Shown: positions 1-7,831, counted from the stretch's first letter. The stretch is DNA of 35,914 nt from Rhodobacteraceae bacterium HLUCCA12 (GCA_001314715.1 LJSV01000024.1:1-35914), one strand, 5' to 3'. Translations and numbers: made by a program. The notes: generated from the letters alone by a model not told the origin.

Positions 1-234
1 GTCGCGCCCGGGCCAGACCTGCGAGGCATTGTCGACCTGGTCGCCCTGCGCATCGACATAGGCCGCGTCGATCCGGTCGGCATCATCCGTCCCGTGAACA
101 ACACCATCCGGTTCACCGTCAGGATCGCCAGGCCACGTCCCGATATAGGGGGCAGCAAGATCCTCCTGGGTTGTCGTCTTGTCGCGATCGGCAGCGGCGC
201 CGTCGCTGTCCTTGTCGTGATCCTTCCGGCTCAT
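1..234 (-). CDS. Partial RTX/Hint-like protein, N-terminal 78 residues
   Basis: The reading frame is open from the ATG at 234 to the window edge, so only the N-terminus is visible. A good ribosome-binding sequence (GAGGTG) lies just upstream of the start. The first 40 residues are polar and rich in D and K, with no signal peptide. They are followed by GTDDADRIDAAYVDAQGDQV, which resembles the GT.GDD.ID. blocks at the start of roseobacter proteins carrying RTX-like calcium-binding repeats and a Hint (self-processing) domain. The absence of a Sec signal would fit type I secretion, whose signal is C-terminal and lies outside this window. The family assignment rests on this single motif and the composition; an unrelated acidic protein is possible. 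Confidence 0.5.
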   Translation of the reverse strand, partial: MSRKDHDKDSDGAAADRDKTTTQEDLAAPYIGTWPGDPDGEPDGVVHGTDDADRIDAAYVDAQGDQVDNASQVWPGRD

Positions 235-377
235 CTTTGCACCTCTTGCAATCCTGTCCCGTGGACTCCTGCATCGTGCGTAGCCGCGGATTGGGGTGCG
301 CGCGCGCCGCCATTGTGGCGAGAATTGGGCTTTTCCGCCCCATGCAGCAGGATTGTTTCAGCGAGGCCCCGGCACCC

Positions 378-545
378 TCAGTCGTCGTCCGGGTCCGGAT
401 CAACAAGCGCCTCGCCATCGCGGCCGGGAATCGCGTAATCGGCGCGCAGCCAGCGCGCCAGGTCGATATCGGCGCAGCGGCGCGAGCAGAACGGCCGCCA
501 GGCGGGATCGGCCGGTTTGCGGCAGAGAGGGCAGCGCGGGGTCAC
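378..545 (-). CDS. yacG: DNA gyrase inhibitor YacG
   Basis: This is a 55-residue zinc-finger protein starting with GTG. CPLC at residues 5-8 and CSRRC at 20-24 supply the four zinc-binding cysteines, and the following DIDLARWLRADYAIPG is the conserved YacG core. The family binds GyrB and inhibits gyrase supercoiling; E. coli YacG is of similar size. The GTG overlaps the TGA of the upstream ribonuclease gene (GTGA, 542-545), so translation is probably coupled. The C-terminus is acidic (DPDPDDD). The gene is the last of the infA-maf-rng-yacG run, an arrangement common in alphaproteobacteria. Confidence 0.9.
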   Translation of the reverse strand: MTPRCPLCRKPADPAWRPFCSRRCADIDLARWLRADYAIPGRDGEALVDPDPDDD

Positions 546-1576
546 GATGCCAGCCAAGCCGCCAGCGGTGCCCGGTCGCGCCGGCGTTGCAACTCGAAAT
601 TTCCCAGCGGCGTCCAGCCCGCCAGCGTTGCGTCCTGGCCATCGGGGCGAAAGGCCTTGCGCAGGGTCTGTTCGACGATTGCGCGATCCTTCTTGGGACA
701 GGGCGCGAAATCGACCACGACCTGCCCGCCGAGGCCGCGCAACCGCAGCTGGCGCGGCAATTCGCGCGCGGCGGCGATACCGGCCTTCAGCCCGGCTGCG
801 GGCGAGGTGTCGGCGCCGGTGTTGACATCGACCGCGACCAGCGCGCGCGTGGGTTCGATCGCCATCGAGGCCCCGGCACCCAGCGCGACCTCGGGCCGCA
901 GGAGCGCCGCGATCTGATCACGCACGCCATGGTGGTCCAGCGCGCCCTCGCTGTCATCGACGCAATCGGCCGTGCCCCAGTCGCGCCAGGCCAGCGCATG
1001 GGGATCGGGCGCATCGACCAGAAGTTCGGGCGCGCCCTGGACATCCGCCAGAACCGCCTCGGCCAGCGTGCGCATCTGTGCGGCATCCTCGGCAATTTCC
1101 TTGGGCGGGGCCTCGGCGCAGATCGAGCGCAGGATCAGGCCCAGGTCATCCGGCGCCCCGTCCATGACCCGTCCCGCCAGGTCGGAAAGCGCGTCGCGCT
1201 GCGCCGGATCGCGGATCTGGCGCGAGATGTTCAGCCCCGGCGCGCCGGGGGTGACGATGGCATACCGGCTCTTGAACAGAAGCCGCAGCGACAGCGGCAC
1301 CGCCTTGCCGGGTTCGGCCACGCCCGCGCACTGGATCAGCACCGGCTGGCCCGGTGCAAGGCCCTTGGGCTGGCGCAGGAACCCGCGCGCGCCGCCGGGC
1401 AGATCGACAAAGACACCGCCCAGCCCCTTCATCGGCCGCCCAACAACCCCGCGCAGGATCGCACCGGGGGCGATGCCGTCATGTTCGACGGCCAGATCCT
1501 CCAACCGGCCGTCAATCAGGCGCGCGGCCACCGCGCGCCCGTCGATCTGCCCCAGAATGATCGCCGTGCCCTTCAT
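542..1576 (-). CDS. Short ribonuclease E/G family protein
   Basis: This 344-residue protein is homologous to the catalytic part of RNase E/G, the endoribonucleases that process rRNA, tRNA precursors and m[17 protein letters not shown] (241-254) and [13 protein letters not shown] (287-299) match the metal-binding segments of the DNase I-like domain. D250 and D289 correspond to the two catalytic aspartates (D303 and D346 in E. coli RNase E). The chain ends about 50 residues later, so the zinc-link cysteines and the small dimerisation domain of full RNase E/G are absent. I chose the ATG at 1576 because it overlaps the maf stop (ATGA) and gives MKGTAIILG; the frame extends upstream but is then antisense to conserved maf coding. 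Short versions of this type occur beside maf in Rhodobacteraceae. Confidence 0.85.
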   Translation of the reverse strand: MKGTAIILGQIDGRAVAARLIDGRLEDLAVEHDGIAPGAILRGVVGRPMKGLGGVFVDLPGGARGFLRQPKGLAPGQPVLIQCAGVAEPGKAVPLSLRLLFKSRYAIVTPGAPGLNISRQIRDPAQRDALSDLAGRVMDGAPDDLGLILRSICAEAPPKEIAEDAAQMRTLAEAVLADVQGAPELLVDAPDPHALAWRDWGTADCVDDSEGALDHHGVRDQIAALLRPEVALGAGASMAIEPTRALVAVDVNTGADTSPAAGLKAGIAAARELPRQLRLRGLGGQVVVDFAPCPKKDRAIVEQTLRKAFRPDGQDATLAGWTPLGNFELQRRRDRAPLAAWLAS

Positions 1577-2142
1577 CGGTGCACCCGGTATCCCGCCGCC
1601 TGCAGCAGCTGCGCGGTTTCGGCCAGCGGCAGGCCGACCACGCCGGTGAACGACCCCGAGATCCACGGCACCAGCGCCCCGGCCAGCCCCTGGATGCCAT
1701 AGCCACCGGCCTTGCCCCGCCATTCGCCGCTGTGCAGATAGGCGTTCAGTTCATCATCCGACAGGCGTTTGAGTTTGACCGCGGTCGTCACCACGCGCCG
1801 CCAGATCCGGTCACCGCGCCGCACGGCCACGGCCGTGATGACCGAATGGCGCCGGCCCGCAAGCGCGGTCAGGAACCGTGCGGCCTCACCGGCATCGGCG
1901 GGCTTGCCCAGAATACGCCGGCCCAGCGCGACGGTGGTATCGGCGCTGAGGACGATGTCATCGGCCCCCGCCTGCACGGCCGCGACCTTTTCATCCGCCA
2001 TGCGCGCGCAATAGGGGCGCGGCAATTCGCGCACGCCCGGTGTTTCGTCGATATCGGCGGGTCGAATGTCATCGGGCACGATACCGATCTGCGCCAGCAA
2101 TTCCAGCCGGCGCGGACTGGCCGAACCCAGAACAAGCCGCAT
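1573..2142 (-). CDS. maf: Maf family nucleotide pyrophosphatase
   Basis: This is a 189-residue Maf/YceF-type protein. It opens with [16 protein letters not shown], the phosphate-binding loop that defines the family (S-x-S-P-R-R). [11 protein letters not shown] holds the catalytic aspartate region. Maf proteins hydrolyse non-canonical or modified nucleoside triphosphates such as dTTP, UTP or m7GTP, as housecleaning enzymes; which subfamily this belongs to cannot be fixed here. The ATG at 2142 shares its A with the infA stop (TGATG); a GTG one codon upstream is a less likely start. The 3' end overlaps the RNase E/G start by 4 bases. Confidence 0.92.
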   Translation of the reverse strand: MRLVLGSASPRRLELLAQIGIVPDDIRPADIDETPGVRELPRPYCARMADEKVAAVQAGADDIVLSADTTVALGRRILGKPADAGEAARFLTALAGRRHSVITAVAVRRGDRIWRRVVTTAVKLKRLSDDELNAYLHSGEWRGKAGGYGIQGLAGALVPWISGSFTGVVGLPLAETAQLLQAAGYRVHR

Positions 2143-2360
2143 CACTTGAAGCGATAGTTGATCCGGCCCTTGGTCAGATCGTAAGGGGTCATTTCCACCT
2201 GGACGCGATCGCCTGCCAGAACCCGGATGCGGTTCTTGCGCATCTTGCCTGCCGTATGCGCGATGATCTCATGGCCGTTCTCCAGCTCGACCCGAAACGT
2301 CGCATTCGGCAGGAGTTCCTTCACGACGCCTGGAAATTCGAGCAGTTCTTCCTTGGCCAT
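2142..2360 (-). CDS. infA: Translation initiation factor IF-1
   Basis: This is a 72-residue protein, the exact usual length of IF-1. It is a single OB fold: [20 protein letters not shown], then [20 protein letters not shown] and the conserved end [15 protein letters not shown]-1 binds the 30S A site with IF-2 and IF-3 during initiation. The frame is open further upstream, but MAKEE is the family start and has GGAGTG correctly spaced before it. The gene leads the infA-maf-rng-yacG cluster. It is separated from the upstream hydrolase gene by 76 bases that may carry a promoter. Confidence 0.97.
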   Translation of the reverse strand: MAKEELLEFPGVVKELLPNATFRVELENGHEIIAHTAGKMRKNRIRVLAGDRVQVEMTPYDLTKGRINYRFK

Positions 2361-2402
2361 GGTCACTCCATTCATAATTCGCCCACCGAGACGCGAGCGC
2401 CG

Positions 2403-2433
2403 TTTAGATGGACCTTCACGCACGAAATTTCAA
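2403..2433 (-). promoter_or_regulatory. Possible promoter upstream of infA
   Basis: On the minus strand, TTGAAA (2433-2428) is followed 19 bases later by TCTAAA (2408-2403); a 17-base spacing gives the poorer CATCTA. The boxes sit between the hydrolase stop codon and infA. They would let infA-maf-rng-yacG be transcribed independently of the genes upstream. The match is imperfect and the spacing is not ideal. Confidence 0.3.
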
Positions 2434-2436
2434 GAT

Positions 2437-3333
2437 TTAAGTTGTGCGCCGCGTGGTGACCGGCGCAACCACCCGCGCCTGCTGTTCCGACCAGTGCAAA
2501 TGGTTCAGTACCACGCCATCGGCGCGCGTCTGGGCGATCTGCGCGCGCGAGACCGGGGCCAGGACCCAACCCGGCGCATCGGCGCCCCCCTCGGCCAGGA
2601 TGCCGGTATCGGGCCAGCCCCGATCAGGCGGGCCGTAGATCGCGGCGCGGCCGGTGTTTTCCTCGACGCCGACGCACCATTGGGCATCGCCGACCAGCGG
2701 GGCGTGGACCGCCACGCACTGGTTTTCCAGCGCGCGCGCCATCGCGCCGACGCGCACCCGGCTGAACCCGGCCCAGGTCTCGGTGCAGCTGGGTGCCAGC
2801 AGGATCTCGGCCCCGGCATCGACAAGGTGGCGCGCCAGAAGGGGAAATTCGCTGTCATAACAGATCACCACGCCGACCCGCCCCAGCGGCGTGTCGAACA
2901 GGGTCAGCCCGTCGCCGGCGACGACATCCCAGTCCTCGCGCTCGAACCGGGTCATGATCAGCTTGTCCTGATGGCCGATGATGCCACCGGGGCCATAGAA
3001 CGTGGCGCGGTTGACCGGGCGCGCCCCGGCATAGACCGGGCCCGAGCCGCCGAGGATATGAACCCCGTGCTCTGCCGCAAGGCGCATGTGCAGGGCATCG
3101 ACCGCATCCTTGTGGCGCGCGACCTCGCGCAGCGCGCCTTCGAGATCGGCGGCGACCGCGGCCCCGCCCAGGCTGGCCAGCTCCATCGCGGCGTATTCGG
3201 GGAAGACCAGCAACTGGCCGCCCTGCGCCGCGCCGTCGGCAACCCAGCGGGCGATCTTGGCCTCATACTCGGCAAAGCTGTCGAACCAGTCCAGCGGATA
3301 GGCCGCGGCGGCGATCGTGATTGTGTCGCTCAT
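2437..3333 (-). CDS. Carbon-nitrogen hydrolase (nitrilase superfamily)
   Basis: This 298-residue protein has the full nitrilase-superfamily triad: E46 in LLVFPEYAAM, K124 in HQDKLIMTRFE and C158 in VVICYDSEFP. Such enzymes hydrolyse or condense amide or nitrile C-N bonds in the cytoplasm. The ICYDSEFP signature and the overall length fit the amidase/omega-amidase-like branches better than true nitrilases, but the substrate cannot be read from the sequence. The start overlaps the stop of the upstream GNAT gene (ATGA, 3330-3333). GNAT and carbon-nitrogen hydrolase domains are fused into one polypeptide in other bacteria, which suggests that the two act together. The C-terminus is basic (VTTRRTT). 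Confidence 0.9.
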   Translation of the reverse strand: MSDTITIAAAAYPLDWFDSFAEYEAKIARWVADGAAQGGQLLVFPEYAAMELASLGGAAVAADLEGALREVARHKDAVDALHMRLAAEHGVHILGGSGPVYAGARPVNRATFYGPGGIIGHQDKLIMTRFEREDWDVVAGDGLTLFDTPLGRVGVVICYDSEFPLLARHLVDAGAEILLAPSCTETWAGFSRVRVGAMARALENQCVAVHAPLVGDAQWCVGVEENTGRAAIYGPPDRGWPDTGILAEGGADAPGWVLAPVSRAQIAQTRADGVVLNHLHWSEQQARVVAPVTTRRTT

Positions 3334-3920
3334 GTCAGTTCCTTGATCCAGAATTGCAGCGGCTTGGCGGATTCGGCCAGCTGATCGACATCCTTCCAGC
3401 TAAACCGCGCAATCACGCCGGGCAAGGGCGCATAGCCGCGCCGCCGCCAGAACGCATCAAGCGGGCGGTACTCCGCAGGTCTGAGCGGGTGATCGCGCGG
3501 TCGCTCAACGGCGCAGAACGCAACGTGACTGCGGTGCAGCGCACGGGCATGGGCCTCGCGAATGTCGAAGAACCGGTGCCCGACCCCCTGCCCGCGATAC
3601 GCCGGCAGCAGGACGGATTCGGCGCAATAAAAGATGTCGGTCAGGGCCAGGCCGGTGGCGGCGAAGGGCGCGGCGAAATCGTCGGCGTGATCCTCCATGG
3701 GTGTGCCGGTTGCCGCCCCTACCAGCCGGGCGCCGTCGAAGGCGCCGGCCACCACCGCGCCAGGGCTGTCGCGATAGGCTTGCAGATAGCGCCGCTCATA
3801 GTCCAGGTCCCCGTCATAAAGATAGGGCCAGTCGCGGAACACGGCGATGCGCAACCGCGCCACATCCTCCAGCGCGGCGTCCAGCGCCGCGCCGGTCAGG
3901 GTCTCGACCCGCAGGGTCAT
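3330..3920 (-). CDS. GNAT family N-acetyltransferase
   Basis: This 196-residue acetyl-CoA-dependent acyltransferase carries motif A in ESVLLPAYRGQGVGHRFF. R109-G110-Q111-G112-V113-G114 forms the pyrophosphate-binding loop, preceded by the beta-4 strand IFYCAESVLL. The acceptor is unknown. The gene overlaps its neighbours by 4 bases on each side: NTF2-like upstream and carbon-nitrogen hydrolase downstream. The pairing with a hydrolase mirrors known GNAT-hydrolase fusion proteins. A sequential or antagonistic action on an amine substrate (acylate, then hydrolyse) is conceivable but is inference only. Confidence 0.88.
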   Translation of the reverse strand: MTLRVETLTGAALDAALEDVARLRIAVFRDWPYLYDGDLDYERRYLQAYRDSPGAVVAGAFDGARLVGAATGTPMEDHADDFAAPFAATGLALTDIFYCAESVLLPAYRGQGVGHRFFDIREAHARALHRSHVAFCAVERPRDHPLRPAEYRPLDAFWRRRGYAPLPGVIARFSWKDVDQLAESAKPLQFWIKELT

Positions 3921-4318
3921 GGCGAAACCTGCGCGATCCAGTCCTGAAGATTGTAATAGGTCGTGATACGGGTGATCCGACCATCGGCCAGGGTAAAGAA
4001 CGACCCGGCCGGCAGGCGATAGCTCTGGCCATGCGCCTCGGGCAGGCCGGGGTCGGTCTGAAGATAGGTGCCATGCACTGTGAATTCGGCGGCCGCGCGG
4101 GCGCCATCGGCAGTGGCGAAGATGACCAGATCGCTCAACTGCTCGCGATAGCTGACGCCCATATGCGCGCAGAAGGCGGCAAAGGCGGCGCGGCCGCGCC
4201 GGATCTCGCCCTGATTGACGTGGTGTTCCACGTCATCGCTGACCAGCGCCAGCATGGCCGCGCCATCCCCGGCGTTGAAGGCGTTGAAATAGGCGGCGAT
4301 GATGTCCTGCGCGGTCAT
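3917..4318 (-). CDS. NTF2-like / SnoaL-type small protein
   Basis: This 133-residue protein of the NTF2-like cone fold begins with an amphipathic helix (DIIAAYFNAFNAGDGAAMLAL). It continues with DDVEHHVNQGEIRRGRAAF and ends in the beta-sheet ITRITTYYNLQDWIAQV, the usual pattern of ketosteroid-isomerase/SnoaL relatives. These proteins are isomerases, hydrolases or ligand-binding proteins, and catalytic residues are not conserved enough to assign one here. ATGA overlaps at both ends place it in the same transcript as the phosphatase upstream and the acetyltransferase downstream. Confidence 0.75.
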   Translation of the reverse strand: MTAQDIIAAYFNAFNAGDGAAMLALVSDDVEHHVNQGEIRRGRAAFAAFCAHMGVSYREQLSDLVIFATADGARAAAEFTVHGTYLQTDPGLPEAHGQSYRLPAGSFFTLADGRITRITTYYNLQDWIAQVSP

Positions 4319-4782
4319 TCTGACGGCTCCTCAATTGGCGGCCCGAAACGGGCGATCATGCGGGTGCGGATCTGCTCGCGCGTCTGGCGATAGGCCGACA
4401 GCTTGGCCGCGCGGCTCTCGCCCAGCCCGGTCGGGTCCATGATCGGCCAGTATTCGACGTCGATATGGGCATAGCGCGTCATCTCCAGCGCCGCGCGCTG
4501 GCTGGCCGGCGAAAGCGCGACGATCAGATCGAAGCCCGAAAGGTCGTCGCCCCATTGCGCCATCTCGTCAAAACTGCGCGAGCGGTGGCGCGACAGCTCG
4601 ATGCCGATCTCGCTGCTGACGGCGATGGCGAACCCGTCGATCTCCAGGTCGTTGTGAACCCCGGCCGACTGCACATAGGCCCGCTGGCCGTAGAACTTCT
4701 TCATCAGCGCCTCGGCCATCGGCGAGCGCACGGCGTTGTGGTCGCAGCAGAAAAGAACCGACTGGGGAAAACCCGCGCCCAA
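4315..4782 (-). CDS. Low-molecular-weight protein-tyrosine-phosphatase-like protein
   Basis: This 155-residue protein contains the phosphatase P-loop C13-D-H-N-A-V-R19-S (CX5R-S) near its N-terminus and a candidate general-acid Asp in PIMDPTGLGES near residue 125. This fold covers low-molecular-weight tyrosine phosphatases and thioredoxin-linked arsenate reductases. Here the extra Cys-Cys of ArsC is not evident, so phosphatase is preferred. The only plausible start is TTG at 4782, one base after the UPF0262 stop; MGAGFPQSVLFCCDHN aligns with the typical start of relatives. No arsenic genes are nearby. UPF0262 followed by this phosphatase and infA is, from memory, a common rhodobacterial gene order. 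Confidence 0.82.
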   Translation of the reverse strand: MGAGFPQSVLFCCDHNAVRSPMAEALMKKFYGQRAYVQSAGVHNDLEIDGFAIAVSSEIGIELSRHRSRSFDEMAQWGDDLSGFDLIVALSPASQRAALEMTRYAHIDVEYWPIMDPTGLGESRAAKLSAYRQTREQIRTRMIARFGPPIEEPSE

Positions 4783-4783
4783 T

Positions 4784-5263
4784 TCAACCCCCGCGATTGA
4801 GCACGCAAATCAGGGTGAACAGACGCCGCGCGGTGTCCATGTCGACATCGGCCTTGCCCGCCAGACGCTCTTGCAAGACCCGCGCGCCCTCGTTGTGGAT
4901 GCCGCGCCGGGCCATGTCGATCGCCTCGATCTGGCTTGGAGGCAGGCGCTTGACGGCATCGAAATAGCTGTCGCAGATCTGGAAATAGTCCTTCACCACC
5001 TGCCGGAACGGACCCAGGCTCAGGTGGAACTCGGCCACCATGGCACCGCTTTCCTGCGTCACCGCCACCACCAGCCGCTTGTCGCGGATCGCCAGCGCCA
5101 GCCGGTACGGCCCCGCCGGCACCGGCCGCCCGTCGCGTGGCGGCAGGGCAAAGCTGTTGTCCTCGATCAGATCATAGACCGCCACCCGGCGCTCCTGCTC
5201 CATTTCGGGCGTCGGTGCGGGCAGGCCGGAATCGTCGATCTCGATATGGCAGATACGGTTCAT
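4784..5263 (-). CDS. UPF0262 family protein
   Basis: This 159-residue protein matches UPF0262, a family of unknown function largely confined to alphaproteobacteria. Recognisable segments are RICHIEIDDSGL at the N-terminus, RVAVYDLIEDNSF, the central SLGPFRQVVKDYFQICDSYF and the C-terminal DTARRLFTLICVLNRGG. It has no transmembrane segment or signal peptide and should be cytoplasmic. It is the first gene of the minus-strand run. In many relatives hisD precedes it, but here the upstream neighbour is a divergent aminotransferase remnant, so the local order has been rearranged. Confidence 0.88.
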   Translation of the reverse strand: MNRICHIEIDDSGLPAPTPEMEQERRVAVYDLIEDNSFALPPRDGRPVPAGPYRLALAIRDKRLVVAVTQESGAMVAEFHLSLGPFRQVVKDYFQICDSYFDAVKRLPPSQIEAIDMARRGIHNEGARVLQERLAGKADVDMDTARRLFTLICVLNRGG

Positions 5264-5420
5264 GGGGCGTCCGTGGGCAGCGTCGATCCCGCTTGATGCC
5301 TGAGCCCGTGGCGGGGATCAAGGCGAGAATGCCATGCCGTCCGCGTCATCGCCCCCGCCGCCGGAGTCCGTCCGCGACGATGGCGGCTGCGAGAAAGATG
5401 AAACGGGGGCAGACAGGTCA

Positions 5421-5449
5421 TTGGCATTGCCGAACCGGCACAATATGAT
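5421..5449 (+). promoter_or_regulatory. Sigma-70-like promoter before the aminotransferase remnant and GS gene
   Basis: TTGGCA (5421-5426) and TATGAT (5444-5449) are separated by exactly 17 bases, five of six matches to each consensus box. The -10 box ends 32 bases before the ATG at 5482, giving a leader of about 25 nt. It is one of the best promoter matches in the window and would drive the remnant and the glutamine-synthetase-family gene as one transcript. Confidence 0.65.
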
Positions 5450-5481
5450 CAAATCCTGCGCCTTCCCAAGGATGTTCCTCC

Positions 5482-5769
5482 ATGCGTGCCGACCCGACAA
5501 TGATCGCCGGGGTTTCCCGCGACCGGATTGCCGAATTCCATGTCCGCGAGGCGCGCCAGTTCGTCCGCGCGCGGCGCGCAAGCCAGGCATGGGCCGATGG
5601 CGGGGCCGGGGACTGGCTGGGCGGCGTGCCGATGCACTGGATGGCGGACTGGCCGAGCCCATTTGCGCCCGTGGTCAGCCCGGCCGCCCGCAAGCGCCAG
5701 ATCGACCGCCTGATTGCGGCTTTCGACGCGGTGGTCGGCGCCCTATGCAAGGACGCACCTGATGAGTGA
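5482..5769 (+). pseudogene. Internally deleted class III aminotransferase (N- and C-terminal remnants in frame)
   Basis: This is a 95-codon open frame. Residues from about 8 to 65, ending in WLGGVPMHWMADWPSPF, match the N-terminal arm of about 450-residue class III PLP-dependent aminotransferases (GSA-aminotransferase-like). They are followed directly by SPAARKRQIDRLIAAFDAVV, which resembles the last helix of the same enzymes. The whole PLP-binding core, including the catalytic lysine, is missing, so no aminotransferase activity is possible. Frame is kept across the junction (about 5670-5680), and the stop still overlaps the next gene's start by 8 bases. A promoter and an AAGGA ribosome-binding site remain. 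I read it as a pseudogene that still serves as a translated leader for the downstream gene. Confidence 0.7.
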
Positions 5770-7153
5770 TCCTGTCTGCCCCTCGGGTGCGGACCCGGCC
5801 GAGGCCGAGGCCTTTCTGGCGGCCAACCCGCAGGTCCAGGCGATCGACATTATGTTGCACGATTCGAACGGAATCGGGCGCGGCAAGATCATCCGGCGCC
5901 ATGAGCTGATGTCGGTCTTTACCCATGGCCGGCATCTGCCGATCTCGATCCTGGGGCTGGACATCTGCGGCGAGGATGTCCACGAGACCGGGCTGATCTG
6001 GGAGACGGGCGACGGCGATCTGCGCGCCTGGCCCGTGCCCGGCACGCTGGCGCTGCTGCATGGCACCAAGCCTGCGCGCGCCGAAGTGTTGCTGACGCAG
6101 CATCATCTGGACGGCGCGCCGATGCTGTCGGACCCGCGCCACGCCCTGGCCCGCCAGATCGCGGCGCTGGCCGACAGGGGGCTGCGCCCGGCCGCGGCCT
6201 TCGAGCTGGAGTTCTTTCTGCTCGATCGGGCGCGCGACGGCAACGGTGCCATCCAGCCCGCGCGCGATGTGGTCGATGGGCGGATGTCCCGCGCGACCGA
6301 GGTCTATTCGGTCGATCAGTTGCATGGCATGCAACCCCTGTTCGATGCGATCTATGCCGGCGCCGAAAAGGCCGGCATCACCGCCGAGACACTGATTTCG
6401 GAATACGCGCCGGGGCAGTACGAACTGACGCTGCGGTACCGTGACGATATGCTGCGCGCCGCCGACGATCTGGTCCGGCTCAAGCGGATCGTTCGGGCGC
6501 AGGCGCGCGCGCATGGCGTGGTGGCATGTTTCATGGCCAAGCCCTTTGCCGATTACGCGGGATCGGGGATGCATCTGCATGTCTCAATGCAAGACGGCGC
6601 CGGCCGCAATGCCTTTGCCGAGGCGCCGGGTTCGGACTGGACCGACACGATCCGCCACGCTTTGGGCGGGCTGATCGAGACGATGGGCGAATCGATGCTG
6701 GTTTTCGCCCCGCATGCCAATTCCTGGCGCCGGTTCGCGAACCAGAGCTATGCCCCGGTCTCGCCCAGCTGGGGGGTGAACAACCGCTCGGTGGCGTTGC
6801 GCATTCCCGCCGGGCCGGCCGCTGCGCGCCGGATCGAGCATCGGCCGGCAGGTGTCGATGCCAACCCCTATCTGGTCGGCGCGACGGTTCTGGCGGGTAT
6901 CCGGCAGGGGCTGGAACGACGCATCGATCCGGGGCCGCAGACCACCGGCAACGGGTATGAGGCGGGGTCGCGGTTTGCCATTCCCCGCGACTGGCGCACG
7001 GCGATCGAGGCGGCGCGCGATTCGAGCTTCCTGAAAGACGCCCTCGGGGCCGAGATGCACCGCACATTTTCCGCGGTGAAGGTGGCCGAATACGCGCGCG
7101 TCGCCCGCACCATCCCCGAGGTGGATTTCGAGCTCTATCTGCACCGGGTCTGA
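5762..7153 (+). CDS. Glutamine synthetase family protein (gamma-glutamyl-amine ligase type)
   Basis: This 463-residue protein has the glutamine synthetase catalytic fold. AFELEFFLLD carries the metal-binding glutamates. ISEYAPGQYEL is a further catalytic segment, GSGMHLHVSM holds the metal-binding His, and WGVNNRSVALRIP is the arginine-containing ATP/glutamate loop. EHRPAGVDANPYL follows it. The sequence looks like the PuuA/GlnA3-like branch that ligates glutamate to amines such as putrescine, rather than the housekeeping GlnA; the adenylylation-site tyrosine region of GlnA is not evident. The start at 5762 overlaps the aminotransferase remnant by 8 bases. Pairing of such a ligase with an aminotransferase is typical of amine catabolism, which suggests the original pathway. 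Substrate is inferred only. Confidence 0.88.
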   Translation: MSDPVCPSGADPAEAEAFLAANPQVQAIDIMLHDSNGIGRGKIIRRHELMSVFTHGRHLPISILGLDICGEDVHETGLIWETGDGDLRAWPVPGTLALLHGTKPARAEVLLTQHHLDGAPMLSDPRHALARQIAALADRGLRPAAAFELEFFLLDRARDGNGAIQPARDVVDGRMSRATEVYSVDQLHGMQPLFDAIYAGAEKAGITAETLISEYAPGQYELTLRYRDDMLRAADDLVRLKRIVRAQARAHGVVACFMAKPFADYAGSGMHLHVSMQDGAGRNAFAEAPGSDWTDTIRHALGGLIETMGESMLVFAPHANSWRRFANQSYAPVSPSWGVNNRSVALRIPAGPAAARRIEHRPAGVDANPYLVGATVLAGIRQGLERRIDPGPQTTGNGYEAGSRFAIPRDWRTAIEAARDSSFLKDALGAEMHRTFSAVKVAEYARVARTIPEVDFELYLHRV

Positions 7154-7159
7154 GCGTGA

Positions 7160-7831
7160 TCAGTCGCGCAGGCAGCCGAGCTTGGCGCCCGGCTTCGGAA
7201 CCGCGCGCAGGATGCGGGTAACGTCGGCATCGGGCACCTGGGCGAAGTCGTCATAATGCGCGCCGACCGCACGGAACGGGTGCGGGCGCAGCGGGCAATG
7301 GACCTCGTCAGCCATGGGCGCGATCGCGGCCAGCGTATCCTCGGCCCCGACCGGCACGGCAACGATCAGCCGGGCCGGCTTCTGCGCGCGCGCCCAGACC
7401 AGGGCCGCGCGCATGGTCGCGCCGGTGGCCAGCCCGTCATCGACCAGGATGACCGTGCGCCCGGTCAGGACCGGCAGCGCCTGCCCGGACAGCCACAGGG
7501 CCGCGCGGCGCGCCAGTTCGTGGCGTTCGGGGCTGGCCAGTGCCGCGACCGCGTCCGCATCAAGCCCGGCGGCGCGCATGACATCGGGATTGGTGACAAG
7601 GGTTTCACCCGATGGCCCGGCCAGGGCCGCGACCGCCAGTTCGCGATGGCCGGGCATCCCGACCTTGCGCACCAGCGCAAGCCCCAGTTCCAGCCCCAGG
7701 TCGCGGGCGATCTCGGCGGCGACGGGCACGCCACCGCGTGGCAGCGCCAGAACCAGCGCGCCGCTGCCACGCCAGCGTTGCAGGCGGGTGGCCAGCGTGC
7801 GCCCGGCGGCGGCGCGGTCGGCATAGCTCAA
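7160..7831 (-). CDS. Phosphoribosyltransferase-family protein
   Basis: This 223-residue protein has a PRTase type I fold. VILVDDGLATGATM (about residues 125-140) is the PRPP-binding loop, and LALPRGGVPVAAEIA supplies the N-terminal PPi loop. Stand-alone members of this group (COG1926-like) have unproven substrates and are often found with stress or phosphate genes. The start overlaps the stop of the upstream host-attachment-protein gene by 4 bases (7828-7831), so the two form an operon. The 3' end converges on the glutamine-synthetase gene with 6 bases between the stops. Confidence 0.85.
   Translation of the reverse strand: MSYADRAAAGRTLATRLQRWRGSGALVLALPRGGVPVAAEIARDLGLELGLALVRKVGMPGHRELAVAALAGPSGETLVTNPDVMRAAGLDADAVAALASPERHELARRAALWLSGQALPVLTGRTVILVDDGLATGATMRAALVWARAQKPARLIVAVPVGAEDTLAAIAPMADEVHCPLRPHPFRAVGAHYDDFAQVPDADVTRILRAVPKPGAKLGCLRD

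Noticed and set aside
4315-4782. Arsenate reductase as the function of the CX5R protein
   Set aside because: The fold is shared, but the additional redox cysteines of arsenate reductases are not evident and there are no ars genes nearby.
5714-5761. Earlier start for the glutamine-synthetase-family gene
   Set aside because: The extra 16 residues are out of frame with and inside the aminotransferase remnant; MSDPVCP at 5762 fits the coupling overlap.
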